A stretch of 64,000 nt of DNA, taken from positions 30,541,501-30,605,500 of the forward strand of contig NC_057916.1 of assembly GCF_018873765.1 (NCBI RefSeq), given 5' to 3'. How positions within the stretch are numbered: the first letter of the stretch is position 1; the number at the start of each line of letters is the position of its first letter. This document shows positions 21,931 through 33,863 of this stretch, one piece after another. The notes under the pieces were generated by a model, which was not told where the DNA came from, ran no database searches, and saw nothing but the letters and a program-made list of their open reading frames with translations. The position numbers were made by a program, and so were the translations under genes. Source of the stretch: Telopea speciosissima (lineage: Eukaryota > Streptophyta > Magnoliopsida > Proteales > Proteaceae).

Positions 21931-24856
21931 GTAAATGTCTGAACACCATTCTGAACTGTTTTTTCGTTCTTTAAGAACAAAAAAATGTCAAACTATGTTT
22001 GTCTTGCCGGGTCATTTTATTGTTCTTTGTAGAACGAACCGGTGGATTTTTTGCCAAATGAACGTTCTTTACCGACCGTCTCCAAAGAACAAAGAACGAA
22101 AAGCATCGCGATTGACGATCAAAATCGTGAGCAACCCTTTAAGACAACCAAAAACCCAAAAACGCAGAAAACCCAAAAGCAGATCTGGGGGGAAAGGAAG
22201 AGGAGGAGGAGGCGAACTTGCAGGTTGATCTCCTCTCTCTGCTCTCTCTTCCTCTCTCTGCTCTCTCTTCCTTTCACTCTCCCTGTCTCGTTCTCTCTCT
22301 CTCTCGGTCGTTTGTTGGGATGGAGATCTGACTTTGCATTTTTCTCCTTTGTCTTAGGATTTGGAGCAACAACTTGAAGGATTCTGCTACAGTGATCCTC
22401 TCTAGCACGACCCTCTCTGCAACTGAAGTGTGAAGGTGACTCTTTCTCTCTCTCTCCCTCTCTCTGTAAGGTCTTGTTCTGTAGCTCTCTACTCTCTCTA
22501 CCTTTCACTCTCCCTGGCGTTCTTGTAATGGCTGTTTGCAAGTGAAATATAAAACTCGATTTGTTCTGAACTTCTTTTACTCGATTTAGTTGGGTTTTTT
22601 TTTCTTTGTTTTCTCTATTTACCTGAATAGAAATTGCTCTGTATGTGTTTGTGTGTGTGTGTCTGAGAGAGAGGGAACAAACCAAGAACTTGGAGAAACA
22701 AGTTTTTGGTGGAGAGAAAGGGCCTTGAGGGGATTAGGGTTGTATCTTGATTTTGAATAAATTTTGTATCTGATTTTCTTCTTTATGATTTTATCCTTCT
22801 ATGGTAATGCAGAGTCAGTGTTCTTCTCTGTTTGCTTTTTTATTTCTTCCCAAAAAAAAAAAAAGAACATTTAAATTTTTTTGAGCAGATGATCTCTTGA
22901 TTATGTTGTAAGTTGAGATTGTGGGTCTCTGTTGTTCAGTGGAATTCATGGAGTTTCAGTGGTTTTGCTGAATAACTACTTCTTTATTACCCTTCTAAGA
23001 GTTTATTCTATCCCTGTTTGTTGAGATATCAATGGACCCCTTTGAGTGGATTAGGTGAGGAATAAAATAAGGTTTAATGGTTTCTTCTAAATTTTGGTAT
23101 AAATGATAATGGATTAGGTGAGGAATAAAATAAGAAGAAAGAAAGCTGCACAAATTGCTACTTCACCACTAAATTGAAGCTGTTGGGGTGTGACTTCAAT
23201 TAAACTGTTTAATTTTCAATTTCCTCTGTGGGCTAACCCCTTGGATATCTAAGAATTCTTTCTTTTCTTTTCCTCAAATTGCCCATGACAGCAACTATTT
23301 GATGCCTCACTTATTTAGGCTCCAATTGTTTCCAACTAAAACCACAGAAAGGTGAGATTTTCAGGTTACAGGGGAAACCACATAAGGATTTTTTTTTAAG
23401 TCTATATTTTCTCATCGATTTTACCACATGGTTTCATCCAGAAACAAATGGAGCCTGAAGAAAAATAAGTATGCTCAAAGGGCTGTGCTATTACTTTTAG
23501 AGCAATGAAGTGAATATTTACAAAAGCTGTACATGAAGGGCATGGGAGCTGATATCATTCATATCTAGGTTTCAATGTCATAAGCTTATGATCCAAACGG
23601 TAGTTCAAATATTGGAAGTTTAAACCTATAATGTATGTTCAGTCTCTACTCTTGACATAAGCATTATTTCAGAGTCCATAATATCAGGACAGTTCTGGTC
23701 ATCTCCTCTTGTTTGGTGTAGTGATTCTCTTCCCCACCCCAAAATGTTTCCAGCAGAAATCAATATGATATCACTGTCAGAAGCATTGGGTCAAATAGTA
23801 ACAAATTTTGCCTTTTCTTTTCCTTTTATAAACAAATTTTCACCTTCTGGAATCAATGATAGAATTCTGATCTGAAACGGCCTTGAAACAGGGCTACCTA
23901 GGAATGAAAACAGAGAGGTTTGGAGTAGAGGGGATATGATGGCCACTATTTTTTATCTATATCCTTCTTTTGCTTCTTTTTACTTTCAAAGAGTTGGGAA
24001 AAAAGGTGGGAAATGAAGCTATTAGGGCAATGTATCTCTTGGAACACCCAATATTCTCTCTGCTTCTTCTCCCTTTTATTACAATAGTACATGCTATGCG
24101 CTACCCTGGCCTCTCCATTCTTGACATCCATTAGCAGTTCTCACTGTGAAGTGTGAATCAGAGAGATAGAGAGAGAGAGAATGAATGATGCATGGGTGTG
24201 TATCAACAGTGAGGGATATGATGAAGAAGATCTGTTCTCAGCTGCGAGCCAAGGGAGGAGGAATGATGTATTTCTGTTTTAGACCTTGATGTATTCTTTT
24301 TTAGACCTTTGCTCATTGCATTCCTCATGTAGAGATTCATGCTACTTTAATATTTTTTGTTATATTTTTGTTTTGGATCTCTACTTGATGGGTCTTTAGC
24401 TCAAATTGGTAGAGCACTTGGCACATGAGCATGTTCCAAGGGGATGGTGGTTCGAATCCACCAAGGCCCTTTTTATTCAACTGTACGTAGCATAGTCATT
24501 ATGACACTAATCTATACAAGAACCCAATTTTAATGGCATCTTTGAAATTTGAAATATTTTTATATTTACTTTGGTTATGTTAATGAGATATTTTAATTTT
24601 ATGCTAAGGTTGGTAAGAGAAAAGGATTTTACAAGTATTTATTTGGTATAATTGATAAGGAAATGACATTATTGTAATTAACATCAAATAGGGAAGAACA
24701 GGTTTTACCAAACACCATTTTCGTTCTGAACGGCGTTTTTGAGACTGTTACCAAACAGTCATTTTTGGTCTTAGAACGCCGTTCTAAACAAAGAACGCCA
24801 AAGAACGTTTCTAGTCAAGAGCGGGCGTTCTTTGTTCAGACATTTACCAAATGTAG
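21931..24856. mobile_element. TIR DNA transposon, non-autonomous, inserted in LINE ORF1
   Basis: The ends are perfect 17-bp inverted repeats, TGGTAAATGTCTGAACA at the left and its complement at the right. Both sub-terminal regions are rich in the words gttctttg and aagaac in opposite orientations. The flanks join LINE ORF1 codons (KGFM before, then a stretch ending FKFDPEPD after), which shows it is an insertion. I find no clear target duplication. The interior holds no transposase; it has a CT-rich stretch (22230-22310) resembling a plant 5' leader and the tRNA-like sequence at 24390. Confidence 0.75.
24390..24470 (+). tRNA. tRNA-like sequence with 14-nt anticodon loop (possible pseudogene)
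   Basis: The cloverleaf can be drawn by eye. The acceptor stem pairs GGGTCTT with AAGGCCC (7 bp, one G-U). The D stem is GCTC/GAGC. The anticodon stem is CTTGG/CCAAG. The T arm is GGTGG-TTCGAAT-CCACC. The B box GGTTCGAATCC is perfect, the A box is close to consensus, and a TTTTT terminator follows directly. The anticodon loop is 14 nt instead of 7 and contains the palindrome CATGAGCATG, so no normal anticodon can be assigned. It could carry a tiny intron, be a tRNA pseudogene, or be a Pol III promoter carried by the transposon. Confidence 0.55.
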
Positions 24857-25448
24857 CCTTATTTTATTCAAGTTCGATCCTGAACCTGACATGCTGATGA
24901 TTGGGAGACGAGGGCCCTGTCGTATTGAAGGGCAACTGCTGAGGTTTCAGTGATAGAGTCCTGGTTTCAATGTTGATACGCAACAGATGGCTCATAGGTT
25001 AACCTGGATTCGCTTCCCAGGTCTACCTCAGGAGTACTGGCATGATGAAATTCTTTACTCTATAGCTAATGCGGTGGGAAGGCAGGTAGCCATCAATAGA
25101 AAGACCAAAGCTTCGTTCTATGGTCACTTTGCTAGGGTTTGTGTGGATGTGGATGAAACACAGCCTAGGGTTATGGAAGTTCTGGTGGAACAGGAGCAGA
25201 CTGGGAGTGCTGAGTTGTTTTTGTTTAAACAATCGGTGGTGTTTGAGGATCCACCTTCACGATGTGGGGACTACAAGAAGTTTGGCCATCGTTCGGAGAA
25301 CTGCCCTAATCCCATTCAGATGCCACCCGTTGAATCTGCTATCCCTGGAGCGGCGTATGTTGATGCCCTAGTTAGGGTGGGCCGTGAAGTAGGGAGGAGG
25401 AGAAGAAAGTCATCGTCCGGGGCCTCAGTGCGAGGCATGGCAGTATAG
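24857..25448 (+). pseudogene. LINE ORF1, C-terminal part with degenerate zinc knuckle
   Basis: After the inserted element the frame resumes with FKFDPEPDMLMIGRRGP, a stop at about 24952, then MAHRLTWIRFPGLPQEYW and a run up to FEDPPSRC. The zinc knuckle reads CGDYKKFGHRSENC: the second Cys of CX2CX4HX4C is missing. ORF1 proteins are RNA-binding chaperones of LINE RNPs. The low-complexity region that follows (25450-26060) has frameshifts. Confidence 0.7.
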
Positions 25449-26094
25449 GGAGGTAATGTTTCTCAGCAGTAGGAGGAGCAACTCAATCCTGTCAACGAGA
25501 GTTTGGTGGTACATCAGAAGGAGGGCTTGAATGGGCAGAGCGTGGAGGGGTGTGGGGCCTCAGACACAGGGGATGCATGCCAGGGAGTGCCTGGCTCTCC
25601 GGTACAGGGGGTGCAGCTTAGTTCTTTTAATGCGGCTTTGGTGGTGTTTCAGGGGGAGGGTGTGGAAGGGAAGCATGTGTTGAGGTGTGGGGCTGTGAGC
25701 CAAGGTTCGGCTGACTCTTGGCTGAAGGAGGTGTAGCCTGACTCAACCATTGTGAACGTGGGGGATGGTCCTGTGGTGCAACCAGTTACTTCAGGCTTGG
25801 GAGGCACAATTGAGGGGGTCCTGCAATGTCAAGGCACTAGCGGGTCATAGGGGTCTTCCCCAGCGCAGGGAGAGGGGCTGTGTGACCAGGAAAATTATTG
25901 TAGCAGGGAGGACTAGGTTGTTCTTCAAGATCCGTCAGTCCCTGTTAGGGCCTTTGACGAGGTTAGACAGGTGGACACAGCGCTCGTGGGTTCTTTCACG
26001 CCAGTGACGAACAAGAGAGCGGGTAAGCAGCCCAAGTAGGTGCGGAATCTGCCTCACAGAGCCGCACGAGATGCCACAAAGCCATCAGTTTTTA

Positions 26095-27069
26095 ATGAAG
26101 GTTGTGTACTGGAATTTACGTGGAATTCTTAACAGTAGCACTAAGGCTGCCTTAAGAATTCTCGTGAAATCTCATGCCCCTGATGTGATTTGTGTGGGTG
26201 AGCCTATGGTGGGTCCGGAGAAATTTCCTAAATTATTTTTTAAGCACTTGGGATTCTGTGTTGAGTGCATTCATAATGAAAGAGAGGGAAAGCACCCAAA
26301 TTTGTGGATCATCTGGAAGAACAGTATACCTAAGCCAGTGATTGTCAGCTTCTCGAATCAACAACTCACTGTCTTCTGTGATGTGAGAAGAGAGAAATTC
26401 TTCCTATCTTCAATCCATGCTAGTAGTTTCTGTGCTCGGAGGAGAGACTTGTGGGTGGACCTATCAAGCCAACCAATATCTGCGCTGCCTTGGATTGTTT
26501 TAGGGGACTTCAACGCCACCTTGCTAGCGTTAGAGAGGCGGGGACCTGGCACTTTCAATAAGGGTTTTGCTTTGGAGTTTGCAGCGTTTCTAGATGCCTC
26601 CTCACTCTTCCCTCTGTCGACTAAAGGGAATAAGTTCACTTGGAGTAATAACAGAAAGAGGGTGAATGCTGCTACAGTGCTCGACAGAAATCTATGTAAC
26701 TCGGCATGGCTCGATGTTTATAGTGATGCTTTCCAGTGCGTGCTTCCTAGGTCAGCCTCAGACCACTCGCCAATACTGGTTGTAGCGGATGCAGTGCCAA
26801 AACCGAAGAATTATCCTTTCAGGCTGCAACGATTTTGGCTGGATCATGTTGATTGTGCGGCTGTTGTAGAGCACTCTTGGGCTGGGTATGTTGCTGGGAC
26901 TCCTTTCTATGTGGTTACTCAGAAGCTAAAGATATTAAAGGCAACCTTGAGAGAGTGGTCCAGATTGGAGTTTCCAAACATGAATGTGGAAGTAGATCGT
27001 GCTAAGAGCGCTTTGGAGGACGCACAAGAGACCATTGAAACTGTGGGAAGCTCAGAGTTCTTGGTGTAG
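26095..27069 (+). pseudogene. LINE ORF2 endonuclease domain
   Basis: A long open frame starts with MKVVYWNLRGILN and includes DVICVGEP, VLGDFNA and the catalytic SASDHSPILV near the end of the domain. This is the apurinic-type endonuclease that nicks target DNA for LINE priming. The frame ends with a TAG at 27067, and the reverse transcriptase continues in another frame after short gaps, so ORF2 is broken. Confidence 0.85.
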
Positions 27070-27227
27070 TGTTAACAGCTTGCTAGATAGGATTATGTGA
27101 GGCCTATCTCTCTGCAGGAGAAATTGTGGGCGGAGAAGTCTAGAGTCAGGTACTTAACCTGTGGCGACCGAACACTAAATTTTTCCACCTTGCTATAAGG
27201 ATCAAAAGATCAAAGAGTCTTATTAGG

Positions 27228-28591
27228 GTGCTAAAGAAGGCTAATGTTACTCTCCTTAGTGATCTAAACCAGATTAGCAGTTATGTTTCTGATTACTATG
27301 AGGCTTTCCATAAACGAGTTCCCTCTGTGGCCCAACCGGAGTTGCTTTCGTGCATTCCTTTAGTAATTACTGCAGTAGACAATACGATCTTCACAGCAGT
27401 CCCTTGTACAGAAGAGATTAAAGCGGCAGTGTTTGATCTGGATCCAGACAGTGCCCTTGGACTAGATGGCTTCCCAGGAGCGTTCTTAGAAGGTGTTGGA
27501 AGATCATTGAGAAGGATGTGTGCAGGGCTGTTATTAACTTCTTTTGTGAGGGCGTCATTACAAAAGGACTTAATAATAATTTCATCACCTTAGTACCTAA
27601 AGTGGAGGAGGCTATCACCTTAGACAAGTTTCGGTCGATTTGTGTAGGGAATTTCTTATATAAATTGCTACCAAAAATCTTGGCCAATCGTTTATCTGGG
27701 CTCCTCCCTAAACTTGTATCGGAGGAGCAAGGAGCGTTTCAAAAGGGGAAGAACATTTTCTCTAATATTTGTGCAACCTCGGAGCTTACAAATTCCCTGT
27801 ATGGGAAGACTTATGGTGGAGGAATGGGGTTGAAGTTGGATATTCAGAAAGCATATGATACTATGGAGTGGGAGTTCATGTTCAATGTTATGAAGAAGTT
27901 CGGGTTTAGTGACACTTGGGTTAACCTGATTCACCAGCTCCTGGCTTCAGCTAAACTCTCAATTTTAGTTAATGGAGGTCTAGTGGGCTTTTTTAGAGTT
28001 GAGAGGGGGCTTCGACAAGGGGACCCCTTGGCCCCTCTGTTGTTTATTGTCGTTGAGGAAGTTTTATGTAGGGGATTGACTCAGTTAAAGGCACATGGAA
28101 AGATTACCCCACTACCAGGGCCGAGGGGGGTTCAGGTCCCCACTCACTTGTTGTTCGCTGACGATGTTTTCCTATTTGTTAAAGCGGGTGTTCGCCCTGT
28201 TCAATGGCTGAAAGCATTTTTGGGCGATTATCAAAGGTACTCGGGCCAGAGTATTAATCTACAGAAAAGTAAGCTGTTCTTATGCAATATAAGTGCTGCC
28301 AGGAAGGCCAGGATCAAGGACATCATCGGATTCTCGGACAGCAATTTCCCCACCAGATACTTGGGAATTGACATTTTCAAAGGAAGGGATAGGAAGGAAG
28401 TTTTGTTGTCACTCATGGACAAAATCAAGTCAAGGCTAGTAGGGTGGAAAGGAAAGCTAATCTCAATGGCCAGGAGACTTCAGTTAGTAAGGTCCGTCAT
28501 CTCAAGCATGCCAATCCACACCTTCTCAATTTATTGGTGGCCTACATCCTTAATAGCTACGATGGAGAGGTGGATACGGAATTTTATTTAG
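27228..28591 (+). pseudogene. LINE ORF2 reverse transcriptase domain
   Basis: Two overlapping frames (27228-27593 and 27518-28591) cover the domain with a frameshift near 27500. Recognisable motifs are DKFRSICVGNFLYK, EEQGAFQKGKNI, LDIQKAYDTMEW, RGLRQGDPLAPLLF and the catalytic FADD at 28154-28165, then YLGIDIFKGR. The active-site aspartates are intact, but the frame is not continuous with the endonuclease. Confidence 0.9.
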
Positions 28592-29480
28592 AGTGGGGAC
28601 CTGGATACGTCCAAGGGAATCACAGTGAAATAGGAGATGGTATGCAAGCCTCGTGATGAAGGGGGTTTGGGCATTAGAAAGTTAAGAGATGTGAACAAGG
28701 CGCTTCTTTCTAAGCTTTATTGGGGAATTAAGTCGGATAACTCCCTAATTAGCAGATTTCTTCGAGCAAGGTTCACTTCTAAGGGCTTTATAAAAAACTA
28801 GCTGAATACCCCGTCTTCAATCTGGAATGGGATCAAGAAGATGTGGGATTTTTTTACTGACCATGAAGCATGGGTAGTGGGTGATGGCACAAACATTGAT
28901 TTCTGGCATGATCGATGGTTATAGGGGACTATTGTTTCAGCACACCAAGGCTTTCAGGGGTATGAGTCCTGGCTAAGGACGCTTCACACTCCATTGGCTG
29001 ATTTTATAGTTAATTCCAAATGGTGCTTTCCTGCAGTGGAATCTGCAGTTCTACAGCAAGTTGTCAACCAAGCAAGAACCATATCTCTCCCAACCATCAA
29101 GGCTGAGGATAGTAGAGTATGGACGCTTTCCCCAAAGGGAAATTTTACAGTGAAGTCAGCATGGGAGAGTCTCAGAAGGGAAGGATGAAGAATGGCTTGG
29201 CATTCGGTGGTCTGGGCACCTTACTTGTAGCCTCGACACTCGGTCTTTAGATGGCGCCTAATGCATTCAAAGCTACCAACGGATGATTTGGTTGCACAAA
29301 GAGGCGTCCCTATGGTGTCAAGGTGCTGCCTTTGTTTGAAAGCAAATGAAACCCAGAATCACATTTTCATTGATTGCACTTTCTCTGTTAAGCTGTGGCA
29401 GGGTTTCCTCGCTATGTTTCAAAAACCTTGGCCGGCAAAAGAATCAATGCAGGAGTTGATAGCATGGTGGAAGGAAAAAA
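28592..29480 (+). pseudogene. LINE ORF2 middle and zf-RVT region
   Basis: Shifting frames carry KPRDEGGLGIRKLRDVNKALL, DFWHDRW and WTLSPKGNFTVKSAWESL. Then HSKLPTDDLVAQRG and CCLCLKANETQNHIFIDC show the Cys/His zf-RVT motif. Several stops are present. Confidence 0.8.
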
Positions 29481-29504
29481 GCCCAGACAAGTGCCTTAGC
29501 TACA

Positions 29505-30238
29505 GTGTGGCTGGCGGGTTTTGTTCTAGTTCCATTCCACATATGGAGTGAAAGAAACAGACGACATTTTGAAGGGAAGGGGAAAAGATCAACTGACATT
29601 TTGCGCTCTTTAAGGGCAGACCTTGGGGATGCATCGACTCTCATGAAGTGCACGATTAAGTCTCTACAGGACCTGGTTATAGCACGTGAAATTGGTGCTA
29701 GTCTTCCAAATGCCAAGGCCACTAGGATAATAGAAATCCTATGGAGGAAACCGGATGAGCACTGGAGGAAATTAAATATTGATGGCTGCTCAATTGGAAA
29801 CCCGAGGCATGCAAGTGCAGCAGGGATAATTCGCAACAACCTAGGATGGCCAGAGAGAAGCTTTGCGCAGTACTTGGGAATATCTACAAACTTTGCTACT
29901 GAGCTCTATGCTTTTTTCTTTGGTGTTCAGTTGGCTAGAGATAAATGCATTCAGCTGCTATGGATAGAGTGTGATGCTGAAGCAGTGGTGAAGTCCATTG
30001 TGAGTGGTAAGATTCCATAGAGGTTCGATCAACTATGGTTGAAGTCGCTAGGTACCTTAAAAGTATTATGTGGAGAATTACCCATAGCTACAAAGAAGCC
30101 AATACAGTTGCTGATCTTATGGCTAAGAGGAGTGCTATAACACAGGAATCCCAGAGGTGGGGAGAAGCACCATTTTTTGTTCACAACGAATTAGAGTGGG
30201 ACCTACTTGACAGGAGCAGATTTCGATTTCAAGGATAG
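29505..30238 (+). pseudogene. LINE ORF2 RNase H domain
   Basis: The frame 29505-30020 carries WRKLNIDGCSIGNP (first catalytic Asp), ATELYAFFFG (Glu) and WIECDAEAVV (Asp). The last part, 30035-30238, has NTVADLMAKR. A TAG at 30018 separates the two. This is the plant LINE RNase H, used to remove RNA during cDNA synthesis. The 3' UTR and A tail follow to 30420. Confidence 0.85.
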
Positions 30239-30434
30239 TTGGGGATCGATTTAGATGGAATCCCAATTGTTGATGTTATTTACTCCTTGATGGCATCATG
30301 CTAAAAGGGGATATGAGAGGTTTTTTTGTAATCTTATTGCCCCCTTCGGGGGATCTCTCAGAACTTGTAACATGGACATTTGATAGTTAATACATACTTT
30401 GCTGACCTTTAGCAAAAAAAAATGTTCTACTTAC

Positions 30435-31809
30435 CATAATCAATTTTATTTCTTATTTCTCTGATAAATAGGAGCAGTAGATAAAAAGCAGTAAAAGTTA
30501 AAACGAGAGTGAGCTCTTAACCAGGGGCTGGCTAGGAGTAGTTGAATATAATGAAAACCCACAAGTCTCATTTATAATTTGTAACTACCATTCATGAGTC
30601 ATGACAAGAAATTATAGTTAAATTAACAGAAGAAATTTATTTTCCTTTCTCTAGTTGTTTCCTACAGCTTTGACAACGAAGAAATACACCAAATAATAAT
30701 GGGAGGGGGGCGGAAAGGAGGAAGAAAAAAAAAAAAAAAAAAAAAAAGGAAAACGAAATAGATCCCTTCGAGATCTAATTCTTCGCTGTTACAGGCTTAC
30801 ACCACATGTCTCTCTTGTTCAGAAACATTTAGTACCAGAAGAGATTGAAGATGTCCACATATATCATTTCCACTCTCTTCCCTACAAATAACCTGTGGGT
30901 GGGAAAAGAATAAGAGAAGAGGGAATTGAATATTAAAGAAATATTGTATCGAACTTTCTAGGATTTTAGATGAGACAGCGCCGAAAAGATGACACAGTGG
31001 CATTATGGTTTTTGTCAAGATGATTTCCCAGTCATGGACTCTAAGAAACTATAAGGTGTTTCTCGCAAAGAAGATTTCCCCTGCAAGATAGATAGATCGA
31101 AATAAATGGGCAAGCATAGAAAATAAGTAGAGATCCAAGTGAAAGAAGTGGTCTCTCACCTTAAAATGATTTCCGGAGAAACCCTACAAGAAGACATTCA
31201 CCCCCGAAGCTTGATTTTCAATAAGAAGGAGAGGGTTTAGGTTTGAGATTAGGAGATTGGGAGATTGGGAGAGAGGAGATCGTGGAGAGGGAGAGTAATA
31301 AGAAAAATAAAAAGGAAACTGTAGGAGAAGTTTTGGGCTTTTTTTGGGTAATAATAACTGTAGGAGAAGGATTATCAAAAAATACAGAGAGAGATATGGT
31401 AAGTGGAGATATCTCTCGTGGATGTCAATTTAGAGTTACCATTCATCAAAAAAAAAAAATTTAGAGTTACCAAAAAAGAATATTATAAAAAGTTGAGGGT
31501 AAGGGTACCATTATTTTGTGAAAAATAAAAAATAATGACAAAAAATATAATAGGAGAGAAAAGGTATTTAAAATAGAAAGAATGACAAAATAGTCAAGTG
31601 AAAAGTAGCCACGAAACATGCATTCGGGCACTTATATAATAGTATGATATATGCTACGCACCTAATTGAACTTTTTTTTTTTTTTTTTTTTTTGAAAAAT
31701 TTAACCTATCTTGATTAAAATCTATGGGCCTAATTAGGCAAATGAAAATTAATGTCTAAGTTACATGATTAAGTACATTATGGATCATAATTGATCTAAT
31801 TAATGTGTT
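30435..31809. other. LINE-side flank; no confident gene
   Basis: Sequence on the minus strand from about 31200 looks leader-like: a possible ATG at about 31197 opens 12 codons to a donor-like AAGGTGAGA. A further acceptor-bounded segment lies at about 30797-30890. They might be 5' exons of the broken gene whose other side lies beyond the LINE, but I could not identify a product. Poly(A/T) tracts occur at 30725 and 31672-31693. Confidence 0.3.
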
Positions 31810-32925
31810 TTCCTAAATTAGAAATCCTAACTTTGTGGTCAGATCTATGGGGCCAACTTGAAAGAGCGATTAAGCACCTAATCTAAGTTAGCATGATAAG
31901 AAAGATAGGAACAACTAATACAATATAAAACTAGACATGGGATTTACAAAATGACATGATCACCCTTGGGGGCCATCGTGCACGAAAAAAGGCATAAAAC
32001 TTTGTCTGAATGCAAGAAGTTGCCAAAATATGTTTTAATAGTATCAAAACATATAAGGAATACGAAAAATATGCTTGGGGAAATCCAACAAAAATTATGC
32101 GCACAATTACTAAATACCCCTAGAGGGCAAAAGCGATAGGAAAAATCCCAAGATGCTATAACTACATAGGAAAAAGTTTGAATAACTAAACTTAGACCGA
32201 ATGTGCAATTAAAAATGAATGGTAAACATTTCACGAAGTGCAACGATAAAACAGTGGCCAAATGCAATGCCCAAAATACCCCAGAGTAGCAAATACGGTA
32301 AATACATATGGAAATGTTCTTTTCCAACCAAAGGGACTTCAACACACCCCCACATGCCTAAAACATTTTGTTTTGCCAAAATGTGCATCATTTTGGGATT
32401 AAAACCAAAATTTATCTTAAACCTGATAGAATTACCAAAATGTCCCTAGGTAAGAGAAATGAGTTATATGCACAAGGAACTTGAATCGACATGTATGTGC
32501 TTGAAAACTTTCGAAAATCATTTGAAATAGGATGGAATACATTTATAAAAAAAAAAACATTTTTCATGATTTTTGGGGATTTTACTGTATTTATTGGGTT
32601 TTAATTTATGAAATTACCAATATATCTTAAAAGGGGAAAAATGCAAGCATGCTGACATCATCCATTGAGGGGAAGTGTCCTAACTCATGTAAAACACCAC
32701 AGGGAACATCCACTAATTTTTCATGGATTAGAAAACCGCAAGAAAATAATTTTCTCTAATTTTCTAATGGAAATATGCATGATGGATAAAAATGAAAATG
32801 TATTTTTAGAAAATAGCATGAATATTTTAAAATGCAAAAAAAAAAAAAAAAAAAAACATATTCGTGATGACCCCACATACATACATGTTATATGCAAACA
32901 CAGAGATGGTCGAAATTCATCATAG
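31810..32925. repeat. Dispersed 1.1-kb repeat, copy 2
   Basis: Direct copy of 1-1097, beginning ttcctaaattagaaatcc and ending near tatgcaaacacagagatgg. It has small insertions (for example the poly-A at 32833). Homology ends sharply after about 32925. Confidence 0.75.
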
Positions 32926-33494
32926 TTTATTCTTACTTATGTGGTGTTTATGCTTTGTTTATCATGTTCTAAATATTTAGCATGTGTTTAAGTGTTCTTT
33001 TAATGATTACATATATCTTTCTTATGCCTATATGCTTGTTTTGGCCATACTTGTATGTTTAATGGCAGTTTTTGTAATTTTCAGACCTTTAGCCTAGGTT
33101 TAATGTTTTGTTTGTTTGTTGTAGAATTTAGTATACCAGTCTTTGCTTGCAGCATCTCTAACTATTTGTTTAGCGTCTTTCACTTAATGAATAATGCGTT
33201 TTTCAAAGCATTACTATTCCTGAGTGCAGATTCGGTGATTCATGTCGGGGGATAGAGACTCCTCCATGCGCTACTTCAACATCTCCTGCCAACGGATAGG
33301 TTTGAAACCCTGCTTTTTCCTTTCAAAAACGTGATGAATTTGTTAGATTGATGTGAGTCCTTCGATCTTCCCCCTCTTTTCAATTATTTCTTTGTTTTGT
33401 TTTGCTTAAGACTTATCTAGCATTCCTATGATTTGAAGTCCAGTTTAACCAAGTAGACCAACGCTCACAGTGTCCCCCCTCTCAAAAGTTTCCA
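32926..33494. other. AT-rich spacer, no gene seen
   Basis: No supported feature. Short T-rich and purine-rich stretches only. Confidence 0.4.
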
Positions 33495-33700
33495 ATAGAC
33501 AACATCAATTGTCCAATAATTCAAAACTTTTTCTAGCGTGTTCTGGAATTTAGATGCCCTCTTTTCTTAATAATGCTTGGACTTTAACACTGCATTAGAT
33601 TTTTCTTCCCCTAAAGCAATTGGATATGAGTGAGCGACGGAGCACTTTTGTGTGTGTGCTTGTATGATCACCTAATGACTTTAATGAGTAATGAAAGCAC
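33495..33700 (+). repeat. Extra copy of the copy-C promoter block
   Basis: About 205 bases starting catcaattgtccaataattc are nearly identical to 44914-45120, which lies just upstream of copy C, in the same orientation. The weaker relative at 5000-5230 is upstream of copy B. No dioxygenase exon follows here, so the block is an orphan promoter fragment. Confidence 0.8.
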
Positions 33701-33863
33701 CAAATGATAGGTTACAGAGGGAAGAATTGAGAAGAATGGGGAAGAGAGAGAAGAGAAAAGAAGTTAAGGAAGGAGAAGATGAGACGAAAGTGGAAGAAAA
33801 TGCTTGATGTCATTGCTTATCATTCTGTTCTCTACCCCTTTATAGGAAAAACAAGGTAATATT

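Larger units (their letters stand above)
21414..30420 (+). mobile_element. L1-like LINE (non-LTR retrotransposon) with nested DNA element
   Basis: It is bounded by a 14-bp direct repeat, aatgttctacttac, at 21400-21413 and 30421-30434, with a short poly(A) tail ahead of the second copy. Within it, in order, are an ORF1/gag-like region with zinc knuckle, an AP-type endonuclease, a reverse transcriptase, a zf-RVT region and an RNase H. This is the layout of plant L1-type LINEs. Stops and frameshifts break every domain junction, so it is not autonomous. A 2.9-kb DNA transposon (21931-24856) splits ORF1. The element carries the terminal phrase gctgacctttagc before the A tail. Confidence 0.9.

Noticed and set aside
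22119-22685. Long minus-strand open frame (188 aa) in the DNA transposon
   Set aside because: Low-complexity product of CT/GA-rich leader sequence; composition is Arg/Glu-rich and not protein-like.
32665-32925. Short gene in the repeat
   Set aside because: Frame is not kept in the other copy.
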